From Chitinophaga pendula (GTDB taxonomy: Bacteria; Bacteroidota; Bacteroidia; Chitinophagales; Chitinophagaceae), in contig NZ_CP077769.1 in assembly GCF_020386615.1 (NCBI RefSeq), forward strand, positions 5,022,001 through 5,086,000: a DNA stretch of 64,000 bases, given 5' to 3'. Below the pieces are notes generated by a model that was not told where the DNA came from, searched no databases, and was given only the letters and a program-made list of their open reading frames with translations. Within the stretch, counting starts at the first letter, position 1; every line of letters begins with the position of its first letter. Below are positions 1-7,669 of this stretch, in pieces. The translations under genes and the position numbers were made by a program.

Positions 1-108
1 TGGCCACTCTGGAACCTGCCCATTTTTAAAACTCTCCATTCCAAAACCCCTTCCGTCTACTCGCCAGCGATCACCGCCAGCTCATTTCACATCGTGGATT
101 TTTCAAAG

Positions 109-182
109 AGCCAGCAGAGGGATTCGAACCCCCGACCCACTGATTACAAATCAGTAGCTCTGGCCAACTGAGCTATGCTGGC
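109..182 (-). tRNA. tRNA-Thr (anticodon UGU)
   Basis: On the minus strand the 74-nt cloverleaf is complete. The acceptor arms GCCAGCA and TGCTGGC pair, with U as discriminator base. The D arm contains AGCTCAGTTGG and the T arm contains GGTTCGAATCC. The anticodon stem ACTGA/TCAGT encloses the loop TTTGTAA, giving anticodon UGU (threonine). CCA is not encoded. In many Bacteroidota this tRNA heads a cluster with tRNA-Tyr, tRNA-Gly and tuf next to hpf/xerC/rpsU. The rest of such a cluster would lie off the left edge; that part is inference. Confidence 0.97.
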
Positions 183-368
183 ATAACATGCTTTTAATCA
201 GTTGTATGTGTATTAAAAGGAAGCGCAAAATTAAACGGTTTAAATTAATTTCAAAATGTTTTTTTAAACGCTTCGATACAACCCTTAAAAGTAATTATCG
301 ATTAGGCTAAAACGCCCTACAGTAAAGAACTTTACTACCTTCGCCGATCCCTTTTGAATTCGGGATGG

Positions 369-398
369 CAAAGGTAGCAAAGAGATATTTAATTCCAA
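369..398 (-). promoter_or_regulatory. promoter for the tRNA-Thr transcript
   Basis: Minus strand: TTG (396-398), a 19-nt spacer and TACCTTTG (369-376), a perfect match to the Bacteroidota -33/-7 consensus. It lies 16 nt past the hpf stop codon and reads toward the tRNA, leaving a leader of about 180 nt. An imperfect hairpin (335-377) overlaps the -7 box and predicted start point. No second gene is visible in 183-413. Confidence 0.6.
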
Positions 399-413
399 AA
401 TATTTTTGAAAAA

Positions 414-713
414 TTACTGAAATTTTTTCTCCTTCTGCTTCTTGATCTGGGCTACAAGAGAATCAAAAGCTAAGTCGAACGACTCCTCGAAGGATTTAGA
501 TTCATGCTTTACAAAGAGGTCTTGGCGGGGTACTCGGACTTTTATCTCGGCTATCTTGTCCTTAATTTGATGCGCTATATTATCCAACTTTAAAAAAACA
601 TCTACGCTTACAATACGATCATAAAAAGTGTTTAATTTCTGGATCTTCTTGTTCACATGGTCGATCAGTTTTGAATCAGCATCAAAATGCACAGTTTGAA
701 TTTGAACGTTCAT
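414..713 (-). CDS. raiA: ribosome hibernation-promoting factor (HPF/YfiA, RaiA family), short form
   Basis: This 99-residue protein of the short HPF/YfiA class binds the 30S decoding region and silences ribosomes in stationary phase. The N-terminus MNVQIQTVHF starts the usual beta strand. The segment DRIVSVDVFLKLDN and the basic C-terminal helix (LVAQIKKQKEKK) fit the alpha/beta RaiA fold. An upstream in-frame ATG at 764 would add 17 residues, but the internal start at 713 gives the standard length and N-terminus. The long-form dimerisation tail is absent. It lies downstream of xerC and rpsU on the same strand, a common Bacteroidota arrangement close to the EF-Tu/RNA polymerase region. Confidence 0.9.
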   Translation of the reverse strand: MNVQIQTVHFDADSKLIDHVNKKIQKLNTFYDRIVSVDVFLKLDNIAHQIKDKIAEIKVRVPRQDLFVKHESKSFEESFDLAFDSLVAQIKKQKEKKFQ

Positions 714-1182
714 AGCACTTGAAATTTTAATATTTAACAATCTAAACTCTGTTCGGGTAAGCATTGCTACATAGGCACTCTGTTTTAATAGTTAAGTAAA
801 GAACTTTCATCACTAATTTAAAAAACTTTACGTTCTTTTACGTAACGATTATTTAATGTTTTGTTAAACCATCCATACTCCCCCTCTCCCTCCCAAGAGC
901 TCGCCCATATTACACAATTTCGACTCCCTCTACCCAATTGTCAAACCTGGAGAAAATAACACCAGATGACCTCCCCTCCTCCTCCACCTCTCCTATATCA
1001 TTCCTATAACATTCGTATAGCATTCGTATAATCATCCTATAAGCAACCCTCATTACTCATCTTTTCACTTTCCTCCATATCCGCTACCAGCACAGCTTTC
1101 AGAAAACACCACTCCCACTGCCAGCAGCACCCCGCCCGCTCAAACTGATGGTATATTACCGAACCGTATGTAAATGGGAAAC
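714..1182. other. intergenic region between xerC and hpf, no gene seen
   Basis: This 469-nt stretch has no convincing coding frame. It holds a pyrimidine-rich block from about 880 and the phased repeat array at 984-1046. Near 829-847 the heptamer TTTACGT occurs in close copies upstream of hpf, of unknown meaning. No clear terminator follows xerC. Confidence 0.6.
984..1046 (+). repeat. 11-bp phased repeat array A (CCACCTCT header)
   Basis: The octamer CCACCTCT (984-991) is followed by five contiguous 11-mers: CCTATATCATT, CCTATAACATT, CGTATAGCATT, CGTATAATCAT and CCTATAAGCAA. The same header and phase recur at 17097-17225 (plus strand) and 37439-37490 (minus strand). A period of 11 is not a multiple of 3, so coding origin is unlikely. 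Confidence 0.85.
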
Positions 1183-2127
1183 TTACGCCTTCGGATGCGC
1201 CTTCCGAAACACATCCTTCAGCTGCTCAATAGAATTATGCGTATACACCTGCGTAGCCGCTAGACTCGAATGACCCAACAACTCCTTCACCGCATTCAAA
1301 TCCGCCCCGTTATTCATCAAATGTGTCGCAAACGTATGCCGCAACACATGCGGACTCTTCGCCGCAATCGTCGTCAACTGATGCACACTCAGATAATGCC
1401 GCACCAACTCATACACATACCGCGGCGCCAACGCACGCCCCGTCCGCGGATGCACCAACAATACACCCGTATCCGGCGCCTCCAGCTCCTGCCGCTTCCG
1501 CTGCATATAAGCCGACATCCGCCCATACAACTCCCCACTGATCGGTATCAACCGCTCCTTATTCCCCTTCCCCAATACCTTGATCGTCAGATTACCCGCA
1601 TCAATATGCCGCTCCTGCAACCCGATCAGCTCAGATCGCCGCACCCCCGTATGATACAAAATGTCAAACACCAGGTAATGCGTCATCCCCGCCAGATCAG
1701 CCGTAAAAATCACCGAAGCCTCCTGCCCCTTCCGCAAACTACGGTTCTCCTGCACCGCCTCCATCCCCTTGTCATCAATAAACCCCGGCAACCGACGACT
1801 CAACTTAGGCGCCACAATACGGGTCATCGGCGTCTGACGCACATGACCCTGCTTTACCGCATACCGGAAAAACGATTTTAAAGACGATAACTTCCGGTGA
1901 ATACTCTTCGGACTCACCTCCGCCTGCATCAACGCAGCCAGCCACGAACGCACCATCAAATGCGTAATATCGCCCAGGGATAACTCACCATATGTAGTAA
2001 TCAGGAAATCAGAAAACTGACGTAGGTCATTTTCATAAGCAGTCACCGTGTGCGCCGAGTAGCGCTTCTCCAAACGGATATAGGTAAGAAAAGACTGCCC
2101 TAACGGGTACAAAACTTCGTTCAACAC
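1183..2127 (-). CDS. xerC: tyrosine recombinase XerC (dif chromosome-dimer resolution)
   Basis: A tyrosine recombinase of about 314 residues. The N-terminal SAM-like core-binding domain is present (SFLTYIRLEKRYSAHTVTAY). The catalytic domain shows the family set: Arg in HTGVRRSELIGL, Lys in VLGKGNKERLIPI, the HVLRHTFATHL box, and LLGHSSLAATQVYTH with the nucleophilic Tyr. The product would resolve chromosome dimers at dif with a XerD partner. The start is uncertain: ATG codons at 2157 and 2145 lie inside the rpsU terminator hairpin, so the GTG at 2127, just past the U-tract, is preferred; it still leaves a full N-terminal domain. The gene follows rpsU by about 80 nt. There is no phage or integron context, so a housekeeping Xer role is favoured. 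Confidence 0.9.
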   Translation of the reverse strand: MLNEVLYPLGQSFLTYIRLEKRYSAHTVTAYENDLRQFSDFLITTYGELSLGDITHLMVRSWLAALMQAEVSPKSIHRKLSSLKSFFRYAVKQGHVRQTPMTRIVAPKLSRRLPGFIDDKGMEAVQENRSLRKGQEASVIFTADLAGMTHYLVFDILYHTGVRRSELIGLQERHIDAGNLTIKVLGKGNKERLIPISGELYGRMSAYMQRKRQELEAPDTGVLLVHPRTGRALAPRYVYELVRHYLSVHQLTTIAAKSPHVLRHTFATHLMNNGADLNAVKELLGHSSLAATQVYTHNSIEQLKDVFRKAHPKA

Positions 2128-2176
2128 AAAAAAATTGATGATCATAAAGTTACACAAATAACTTTATGATCATCAA
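2128..2176 (-). terminator. strong intrinsic terminator after rpsU, overlapping the xerC 5' end
   Basis: There is an 18-bp perfect inverted repeat (2135-2152 and 2159-2176) with a 6-nt loop. On the minus strand it is followed by a run of seven T residues (2128-2134). It sits 32 nt after the rpsU stop. The right-hand arm contains upstream ATG codons of the xerC frame. Confidence 0.9.
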
Positions 2177-2208
2177 ATATTTTGAAGTTGACTTATTCCT
2201 ATAAAGGC

Positions 2209-2406
2209 CTACAGTTCAATTTTACCACTAGCAATCTGCTGACGGTAAACAGCTTTCAGCACTTTTGTACGATGCTTGATAGAAGGCTTAGTAAATGACT
2301 GGCGCTCTCTCAATTGCATCAGGATACGCGCTTTCTCGAATTTCTTCTTGTATTTCTTAAGCGCCTTGTCAATATTTTCGCAATCTTTAGAATCGATAAT
2401 CAACAT
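2209..2406 (-). CDS. rpsU: small ribosomal subunit protein bS21
   Basis: This 65-residue basic protein is bS21 of the 30S platform (MLIIDSKDCENIDKALKKYK, then RERQSFTKPSIKHR). It contacts the 3' end of 16S rRNA. Unlike almost every other gene here it has a Shine-Dalgarno-like GGAG with an 8-nt spacer to ATG. That matches published work on Flavobacteriales, where the anti-SD is sequestered with help from bS21 and rpsU mRNA carries an SD as an autoregulatory device. The gene has its own consensus promoter and a strong terminator, so it is mainly monocistronic, with xerC downstream. Confidence 0.96.
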   Translation of the reverse strand: MLIIDSKDCENIDKALKKYKKKFEKARILMQLRERQSFTKPSIKHRTKVLKAVYRQQIASGKIEL

Positions 2407-2432
2407 AATTTTTGCTCCATTTTTAAGGATGG

Positions 2433-2463
2433 CAAAGATACGGACTGTATTTCAAAAAAACAA
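2433..2463 (-). promoter_or_regulatory. rpsU promoter
   Basis: Minus strand: TTG (2461-2463), a 20-nt spacer and TATCTTTG (2433-2440), a perfect match to the Bacteroidota consensus. The predicted start near 2428 leaves a leader of about 22 nt that contains the GGAG ribosome-binding site. Confidence 0.75.
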
Positions 2464-2670
2464 AAGCATTCCAATCTTTCCTCCAAAGATTCCAGCAAAT
2501 ATACCGGCAATAACCAGATTATCAGTAGCTTACCCCGCCCGCCCGTTCCTCACATCCCCTCTGCCTCCATTTAAATATCACCCCAGCCCCCCTTTCCCCA
2601 TCCTACTGCCCGGTCCTCCAGCATGGAGATGCAAGCGTTCATTAAAGCATCTTTCGCCTTTAACCACCCC

Positions 2671-2740
2671 CACTGTCCGGTTCACCTCCCCGTTTGCCTG
2701 ACTAAAGGCCCCCGTCATTGCCCCCACTCCCCCCTCCCCA
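2671..2740 (+). repeat. 70-bp dispersed repeat, copy 1
   Basis: It aligns without gaps to 3810-3879, with 53 of 70 positions identical when counted by eye. The conserved blocks are CTGTCCGG, CCCCGTT and CGTCATT followed by CCCCCACTCC. This copy includes the -33 TTG and most of the spacer of the hydrolase promoter. Confidence 0.65.
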
Positions 2741-2748
2741 TACTTTTG
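2718..2748 (+). promoter_or_regulatory. promoter of the lipoprotein hydrolase gene
   Basis: TTG (2718-2720), a 20-nt spacer and TACTTTTG (2741-2748) match the Bacteroidota consensus perfectly. The predicted start is near 2754, with a leader of about 46 nt before the ATG at 2801. Confidence 0.75.
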
Positions 2749-2800
2749 CGGCGTATTCGATGCTTCACCCAATTAAACATCCAATTAAAACCATTATCAC

Positions 2801-3724
2801 ATGCACACTTTCAAACCACTTACCGCCGCACTCTTTATCAGCCTCGGCCTCGGCGCTTGTAAAAAAGAAGATACACCGCCGCCCGCACCGGTAGACTACC
2901 ACCAAAACGCCCCGACAAAATTTGTCGATGTCAATGGCTCCAAACATGCCTACCGCGAACTGGGCGCTTCATCCGGTACCCCCGTCCTCATGGTCGCCCC
3001 CCTCGGCAGCAACATGGACGACTGGGACCCGGCTATCACCAATGGCCTCGCACAACAATATAAAGTGATCCTCTTCGACATACAGGGCGTAGGCGCCTCC
3101 ACCGGTACCACCCCTAACAATATCGCCGATATGGCCAAAGATGTCACCGGGTTCATCAAAGCCCTGGGCATCCCCAAAGTAAACCTCCTGGGCTTCTCCC
3201 TCGGTAGCTTCATCTCCCAGCAGATCGCCCTCACCGAACCAGCCCTCGTCAACAAGATCATCCTCACCGGTACCGGCCCCAAAGGTGCTACCGGATTGTC
3301 CAACCTGCCAGCACTTCTCGCCGCAGGCGCCAACCTCAGCGCAGAAGACAACTTCCTCCGTTTCGGCTTCACCAAGTCCGAACAAAGCATCCAAGCGGGT
3401 AAAGCTTCCTGGCTACGGGTGCAACAACGAACGCAAAACCGCGATGCCGCCATCACCAACGAAAGCTTTAGCGCCGCCGTTCAAGCTGTACTGGGCTGGG
3501 CACAACCCAACCCCGATGCACTCAATGAACTCAAAACCGTCAAACAACCCGTACTCATCGCACAGGGTAAAGAAGATCTACCCGTACCAGTACAAAACGC
3601 CGTTAATATGTCGCAAAACTTTCCCAACGCCACATTGATCGTCTACCCGGATGCTGCCCATGCCGCTCTATTCCAGCATACAGACGACTTTGTCAAACGT
3701 ACATCGGCATTCCTCGCACAGTAG
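2801..3724 (+). CDS. alpha/beta-fold hydrolase, predicted lipoprotein
   Basis: This 307-residue protein has a lipoprotein signal peptide: a hydrophobic stretch, then LGAC with Cys20, then KKED. An alpha/beta-hydrolase domain spans about 45-305. The oxyanion region is near VAPLGSNMDDW. The nucleophile elbow GFSLGS places Ser133, and the likely acid and base are Asp259 (QGKEDLP) and His287 (DAAHAALF). Overall it resembles the haloperoxidase/epoxide-hydrolase/3-oxoadipate-lactonase group, but the substrate cannot be told from sequence. It is probably anchored in the outer membrane or periplasm. It is transcribed alone, with its own promoter upstream and a terminator 25 nt after the stop. Confidence 0.85.
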   Translation: MHTFKPLTAALFISLGLGACKKEDTPPPAPVDYHQNAPTKFVDVNGSKHAYRELGASSGTPVLMVAPLGSNMDDWDPAITNGLAQQYKVILFDIQGVGASTGTTPNNIADMAKDVTGFIKALGIPKVNLLGFSLGSFISQQIALTEPALVNKIILTGTGPKGATGLSNLPALLAAGANLSAEDNFLRFGFTKSEQSIQAGKASWLRVQQRTQNRDAAITNESFSAAVQAVLGWAQPNPDALNELKTVKQPVLIAQGKEDLPVPVQNAVNMSQNFPNATLIVYPDAAHAALFQHTDDFVKRTSAFLAQ

Positions 3725-3748
3725 ACCACTACACACAACCACCACTAA

Positions 3749-3778
3749 CGCCCGGAAAGCTACCGCTACCGGGCGTTT
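3749..3778 (+). terminator. intrinsic terminator of the hydrolase gene
   Basis: A 7-bp perfect stem CGCCCGG/CCGGGCG (3749-3755, 3769-3775) with a 13-nt loop is followed by TTTT. Confidence 0.7.
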
Positions 3779-3809
3779 TGCAATCCACTCACCCCTGCTT
3801 TCCCCCGCC

Positions 3810-3879
3810 CGCTGTCCGGCCCAACGCCCCGTTGGCGTGCCGGAAGTGCCTCGTCATTACCCCCACTCCTCCCTTCCCT
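3810..3879 (+). repeat. 70-bp dispersed repeat, copy 2
   Basis: Partner of 2671-2740, about three-quarters identical and ungapped. It lies directly upstream of ribE. The -7 box present downstream of copy 1 is not conserved here. Confidence 0.65.
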
Positions 3880-3916
3880 TCCCCGCACCTTAACAATTAT
3901 CCCTAAATTAGCAGGT

Positions 3917-4519
3917 ATGTTTACAGGAATAGTAGAATCACTGGGAGAAGTGATCACCACCAGGAAAGAGGGCACCAACCTCGTCATCAGCGTCCAGTCC
4001 TCACTGGCGCCGGAATTGAAAATAGACCAAAGCGTGGCACACAACGGTGTCTGCCTCACGGTTACCGCTATACAGGAAAATAGCTACGAGATCGTTGCCG
4101 TAGCAGAGACCTTACAGAAGACCAACCTCGGCCAGCTGGCCCCGGGTCAGAAAGTAAACCTCGAAAGGGCAATGGCTTTCAACGGCCGCATAGACGGACA
4201 CCTCGTACAAGGCCACGTCGACAGCGTAGGTGAATGCATCAGCAAAACCGCCCAGGATGGCAGCTGGCTCTACCGCTTCCGCTTCCCCACCGCTTTCGCC
4301 GCTCTCGTCGTAGAAAAAGGCTCCCTCTGCGTCAATGGCGTCAGCCTCACCGTATTCGATGTCACCCACAACGAATGCTCCGTCGCCATCATTCCATACA
4401 CCTACCAGCACACCAACCTGTCCGCCATAAGCGCCGGCAGCACCGTGAACCTGGAATTTGATATACTGGGCAAATACGTACAACGACAACTACAAGTAAC
4501 CGCCCTCCACCCTGCCTGA
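3917..4519 (+). CDS. ribE: riboflavin synthase, alpha subunit
   Basis: The enzyme dismutates two 6,7-dimethyl-8-ribityllumazine molecules to riboflavin. The 200-residue length and the invariant N-terminus MFTGIVE are typical. It has two lumazine-binding barrels: about 1-97 with HNGVCLTV, and about 98-190 with GHLVQGHVD and CVNGVSLTV. The C-terminal helix needed for trimerisation is present (FDILGKYVQRQL). There is no FMN riboswitch-like leader: only 5 nt separate a near-consensus -7 box (TAAATTAG, 3904-3911) from the ATG. The stop codon lies inside a small hairpin (4510-4525). No other rib genes are nearby. Confidence 0.97.
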   Translation: MFTGIVESLGEVITTRKEGTNLVISVQSSLAPELKIDQSVAHNGVCLTVTAIQENSYEIVAVAETLQKTNLGQLAPGQKVNLERAMAFNGRIDGHLVQGHVDSVGECISKTAQDGSWLYRFRFPTAFAALVVEKGSLCVNGVSLTVFDVTHNECSVAIIPYTYQHTNLSAISAGSTVNLEFDILGKYVQRQLQVTALHPA

Positions 4520-4532
4520 GCAGGGCATCGCT

Positions 4533-4574
4533 GACCGTTTCCTTCCCCCCCGGCAGGGAGGGAGGGAAACGGTC
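4533..4574. other. hairpin between ribE and the next gene
   Basis: The arms 4533-4542 and 4565-4574 pair perfectly over 10 bp (GACCGTTTCC/GGAAACGGTC) around a C/G-rich loop. No U-tract follows in either direction, so it may be a weak terminator or an mRNA processing or stability structure. Confidence 0.5.
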
Positions 4575-4600
4575 CACCCGAATCACTAAATAGTACGCTT

Positions 4601-5323
4601 ATGCTCCTTCGCCTACAACTGATATGGCTTATCATGCTTATAACATCGTCCGTTGCCACGCGGGCACAACAACCCGTACCCACCAACATCCGGGTAGTAT
4701 ACGACAGCACCGCCCTCCCCGAACTGTATGACCAGTTATCCGTAGGCCTGGAGATCACCTTCAGCGATGGCAGCATCAAAAAAACAGAAGGATTGCTCAA
4801 AGGCAACTACCGCTGGAGCCGCCTGCACATCACCAGCAGCAGTGGCAAATTAGAAAATGGCTTCCTTACCCTCGATCGCCGCCAGCTGGCACAACAACAA
4901 TACCAGCTATCGCTCAGCGTCACCTTTCCCAATACCGACACCCCACTCAGCACTACCTTACAACTCCCTCGCCTCGAACGCATACGGTTCAACCATTATG
5001 CCGACAGCCTCAAAAGGAATGTGCATTTCTATCTCAATGTAGAAGGGGTCTTCAGCAGTGGCAAGATACTACCGCTGGATACCGCCGCCGTGCGTTTCCA
5101 AAGCTCTACCGGTCACCTCATCGGACAAGATCTCCTCCTCGAAAAAGAAGATACCGTCACCCGCATGATCTCCCTCAAAGCGATCAGCCGCACCGATCCG
5201 GCCATCAGCGCATCATCCGTCATACCAGTCAAACAACTACCAGACGACGAATCCCAGATTAAAAATGTACAGGATGTAATGCCCGCAGGCAGGAATAATA
5301 AACGTAACCGTAACAGACCCTGA
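4601..5323 (+). CDS. secreted protein of unknown function
   Basis: 240 residues with a clear signal peptide (MLLRLQLIWLIMLITSSVA, cleavage near TRAQ). The mature part is rich in short beta-type segments. Repeated strand patterns such as VGLEITFSDGS and LEKEDTVTR suggest a beta-sandwich. The C-terminus is basic and asparagine-rich (NNKRNRNRP). I do not recognise a family. It may be co-transcribed with ribE, 81 nt upstream. It ends 3 nt from the convergent DUF58 gene. Confidence 0.7.
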   Translation: MLLRLQLIWLIMLITSSVATRAQQPVPTNIRVVYDSTALPELYDQLSVGLEITFSDGSIKKTEGLLKGNYRWSRLHITSSSGKLENGFLTLDRRQLAQQQYQLSLSVTFPNTDTPLSTTLQLPRLERIRFNHYADSLKRNVHFYLNVEGVFSSGKILPLDTAAVRFQSSTGHLIGQDLLLEKEDTVTRMISLKAISRTDPAISASSVIPVKQLPDDESQIKNVQDVMPAGRNNKRNRNRP

Positions 5324-5326
5324 TCA

Positions 5327-6667
5327 TCAGATCAGCATACGTGATTTCAACTCCAGGTATTTGTTGATCAGGTCCAATGTAAGATGCTCAGGAGTGGTCA
5401 ATAAAGATAGAATACCATATTTGGAAAGCTCCCGTACAAAGAGCTTTTTCTCATAAGCGAATTTCTGCGCAATCACCTGCTTGTACACCTCTTCCACACC
5501 TCTCGCAGTATCCTGCGTCACTTTCTTCAGTTCCGTATTTTCAAAAAAGATCACCAGTACCAAATGATATTTCGATAACTGACGCAGATAAGACAACTGC
5601 CGCTGTAAACCCGTCATCGACTCAAAGTTGGTAAAGAAGATCAGCAGCGAACGTTGCGAGATCTTATTACGTAAAGTCACGCCTAACGTTTCATAATCAC
5701 TCTCCTGCCAGGAAGTGGTCTGCCCATACAACATCTCCAGTACCTTACTCAGCTGCACCTTCTTGTTACTGGCCGCCAGTATTTCAGCCGTCTGCGCCGA
5801 CAACGTCACCAGCCCGGCCTTATCCCCTTTCTGCAACGCAACATTACTGAATACCAAGGTAGAATTGATCGCATAATCCAGCAACGAGATACCGTCAAAA
5901 GGCATCTTCATCGTACGCCCCTTGTCGATCACACAGTACACCTGCTGTGCCTTCTCCTCCACATAGTTATTCACCATCAACGTACCCCGGCGTGCCGTCG
6001 CCTTCCAGTTCAACATACGTACATCATCCCCACGGTTATACTCGCGGATATGGTCAAACTCCATACTGTGCCCCACTACTCTCCGCTTATGCACACCCAG
6101 CTCATTCAACCGGTTCATAGCAGAGAATAACTCATAATGACGCAACTGCAGATATGCAGGGTATACCTTCACCGTCACCGCTTCACCACCGGCAATATAC
6201 CGGCGCACTAACCCCAACGGACTGGTCAGGAAAATATTCATGACACCAAAATCATACGCTCCCCGCTCCAACGGACGCAACATATACGTCAACGTACGCA
6301 CTTCCCCAGGTTGCAGTAAGGCCGTCAACCGGAAATTACGGGCCTGGAACTGAAACGGTAACTCATCCAGCAACTCCACCTGCACCGGAAAACGGTAACC
6401 ATGATCCAATACGATCTTTACCTCGTTCTCATCCCCATGGCTGAAACGCTGTCCTACCTGCCGCTCCGCCTTCAAAGGATGCTCCGGTGTACCATACAGT
6501 AATACCAGGTCCACCAGCACCACTACCCCGAAAAGACCCGTAGCGATCAGCGCGATCACATACAACGCCGGCCAGAAAAAAGAACTGATAAACAGCAACA
6601 CCAGCACACCCAGCGACAAATAAAGCCGGGTACTGAAGAATAACGCTTTGTAAAACCGTTGGATCAT
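5327..6667 (-). CDS. DUF58 domain-containing protein
   Basis: 446 residues. Two N-terminal membrane segments (about 8-60) precede a soluble region. The DUF58 signature covers HSMEFDHIREYNRGDDVRML and the following NWKATARRG. The C-terminal part resembles a von Willebrand A-like fold (QVYCVIDKGRTM). DUF58 proteins accompany MoxR ATPases, and the pair is thought to act in protein assembly or envelope maintenance. It is the last gene of the minus-strand operon, 21 nt after moxR. Confidence 0.9.
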   Translation of the reverse strand: MIQRFYKALFFSTRLYLSLGVLVLLFISSFFWPALYVIALIATGLFGVVVLVDLVLLYGTPEHPLKAERQVGQRFSHGDENEVKIVLDHGYRFPVQVELLDELPFQFQARNFRLTALLQPGEVRTLTYMLRPLERGAYDFGVMNIFLTSPLGLVRRYIAGGEAVTVKVYPAYLQLRHYELFSAMNRLNELGVHKRRVVGHSMEFDHIREYNRGDDVRMLNWKATARRGTLMVNNYVEEKAQQVYCVIDKGRTMKMPFDGISLLDYAINSTLVFSNVALQKGDKAGLVTLSAQTAEILAASNKKVQLSKVLEMLYGQTTSWQESDYETLGVTLRNKISQRSLLIFFTNFESMTGLQRQLSYLRQLSKYHLVLVIFFENTELKKVTQDTARGVEEVYKQVIAQKFAYEKKLFVRELSKYGILSLLTTPEHLTLDLINKYLELKSRMLI

Positions 6668-6688
6668 GTCAGCTGATTAAAAGGTAAA

Positions 6689-7669
6689 TTATCGCGGTAC
6701 TTCTACCGATTTGATGATCTGTGCAATCACTTCATCTGTACTGATACCTTCCATCTCACGCTCCGGTGTCAGCATAATACGATGCCGCAGCACATGCGGC
6801 AATATCGCTACAATATCATCAGGTGTTACAAAGTCGCGGTTGTTCATGGCAGCTGTCGCCTTCGCACAGTTCATCACGGCAATCGATGCACGTGGCGAAG
6901 CGCCCAAGTACAACGATGCATTCGCACGGGTCTCCTGTACCAACGCAGCGATGTAATGCATCAGGCGCTCTTCTACATGCACCGTACGCACGATCGCCTG
7001 GTACGACTGTATATCAGCAGCCGTCACCACCCGGTCTATCAGCTCGGTCATATCCCGTACTCCCTGGTGCTGATGCATCGCCTGCAACATAGCCACCTCT
7101 TCCGGTTGCGTCGGGTACTTTACCTCTATCTTAAACAGGAAACGATCTAGCTGCGCCTCCGGCAAACGATAAGTCCCCTCTTGCTCTATCGGGTTCTGCG
7201 TAGCGATCACCATAAAAGGTGCAGGCAATATATAAGATACCCCATCATTGGTCACCTGCCTTTCCTCCATCACCTCAAACAATGCAGCCTGCGTTTTCGC
7301 AGGCGCACGGTTGATCTCATCTATCAGGACCATATTGCTGAAAACAGGCCCTTTCTTGTATTCAAAATCACGACTCTGCGGATTGAAAACGGACGTACCC
7401 AACACATCCGCCGGCATGATATCCGGCGTGAACTGTATCCTGGAAAAACCAGCGTCCACACAACGGGATAATAACTTCGCCGTCAAGGTCTTGGCCACCC
7501 CGGGTACCCCCTCTATCAATACATGTCCCTGCGTCAGCAATCCCGTGATCAACAGATCCACCATCTGATGCTGCCCTACTATCACCTTGCCGATCTGCTC
7601 ACGTATCGCAGCCACCGCCGCATGAAGGCCCGAAAGATCGGACTTAGGTTGAAAGAAATTCCCTTCCAT
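6689..7669 (-). CDS. MoxR-family AAA+ ATPase
   Basis: 326 residues. Walker A is GVPGVAKT (54-61), Walker B is LIDEINRAPAKTQ, sensor 1 is ATQNPIEQEGTY and the arginine-finger region is LPEAQLDRFLF. The C-terminal lid domain has SPRASIAVMNCAKA. MoxR proteins are chaperone-like ATPases that work with VWA/DUF58 partners. Its ATG overlaps the DUF4350 stop codon by one base (TAATG), suggesting translational coupling. Confidence 0.95.
   Translation of the reverse strand: MEGNFFQPKSDLSGLHAAVAAIREQIGKVIVGQHQMVDLLITGLLTQGHVLIEGVPGVAKTLTAKLLSRCVDAGFSRIQFTPDIMPADVLGTSVFNPQSRDFEYKKGPVFSNMVLIDEINRAPAKTQAALFEVMEERQVTNDGVSYILPAPFMVIATQNPIEQEGTYRLPEAQLDRFLFKIEVKYPTQPEEVAMLQAMHQHQGVRDMTELIDRVVTAADIQSYQAIVRTVHVEERLMHYIAALVQETRANASLYLGASPRASIAVMNCAKATAAMNNRDFVTPDDIVAILPHVLRHRIMLTPEREMEGISTDEVIAQIIKSVEVPR

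Larger units (their letters stand above)
2464..2800. other. intergenic region between rpsU and the lipoprotein hydrolase
   Basis: No gene is apparent. The region contains C-rich sequence, one copy of the 70-bp repeat (2671-2740) and the promoter at 2718-2748. Open frames here overlap each other in low-complexity C-rich sequence and show no protein-like composition. Confidence 0.6.

Noticed and set aside
1183..2127. Integrase of a mobile element
   Set aside because: The Xer recombinase lies with rpsU, hpf and a tRNA in a housekeeping order. There are no attachment repeats around the tRNA and no phage genes.
3904..3916. FMN riboswitch before ribE
   Set aside because: The leader is too short if the nearby -7 box is used, and no conserved RFN-type blocks are visible upstream.
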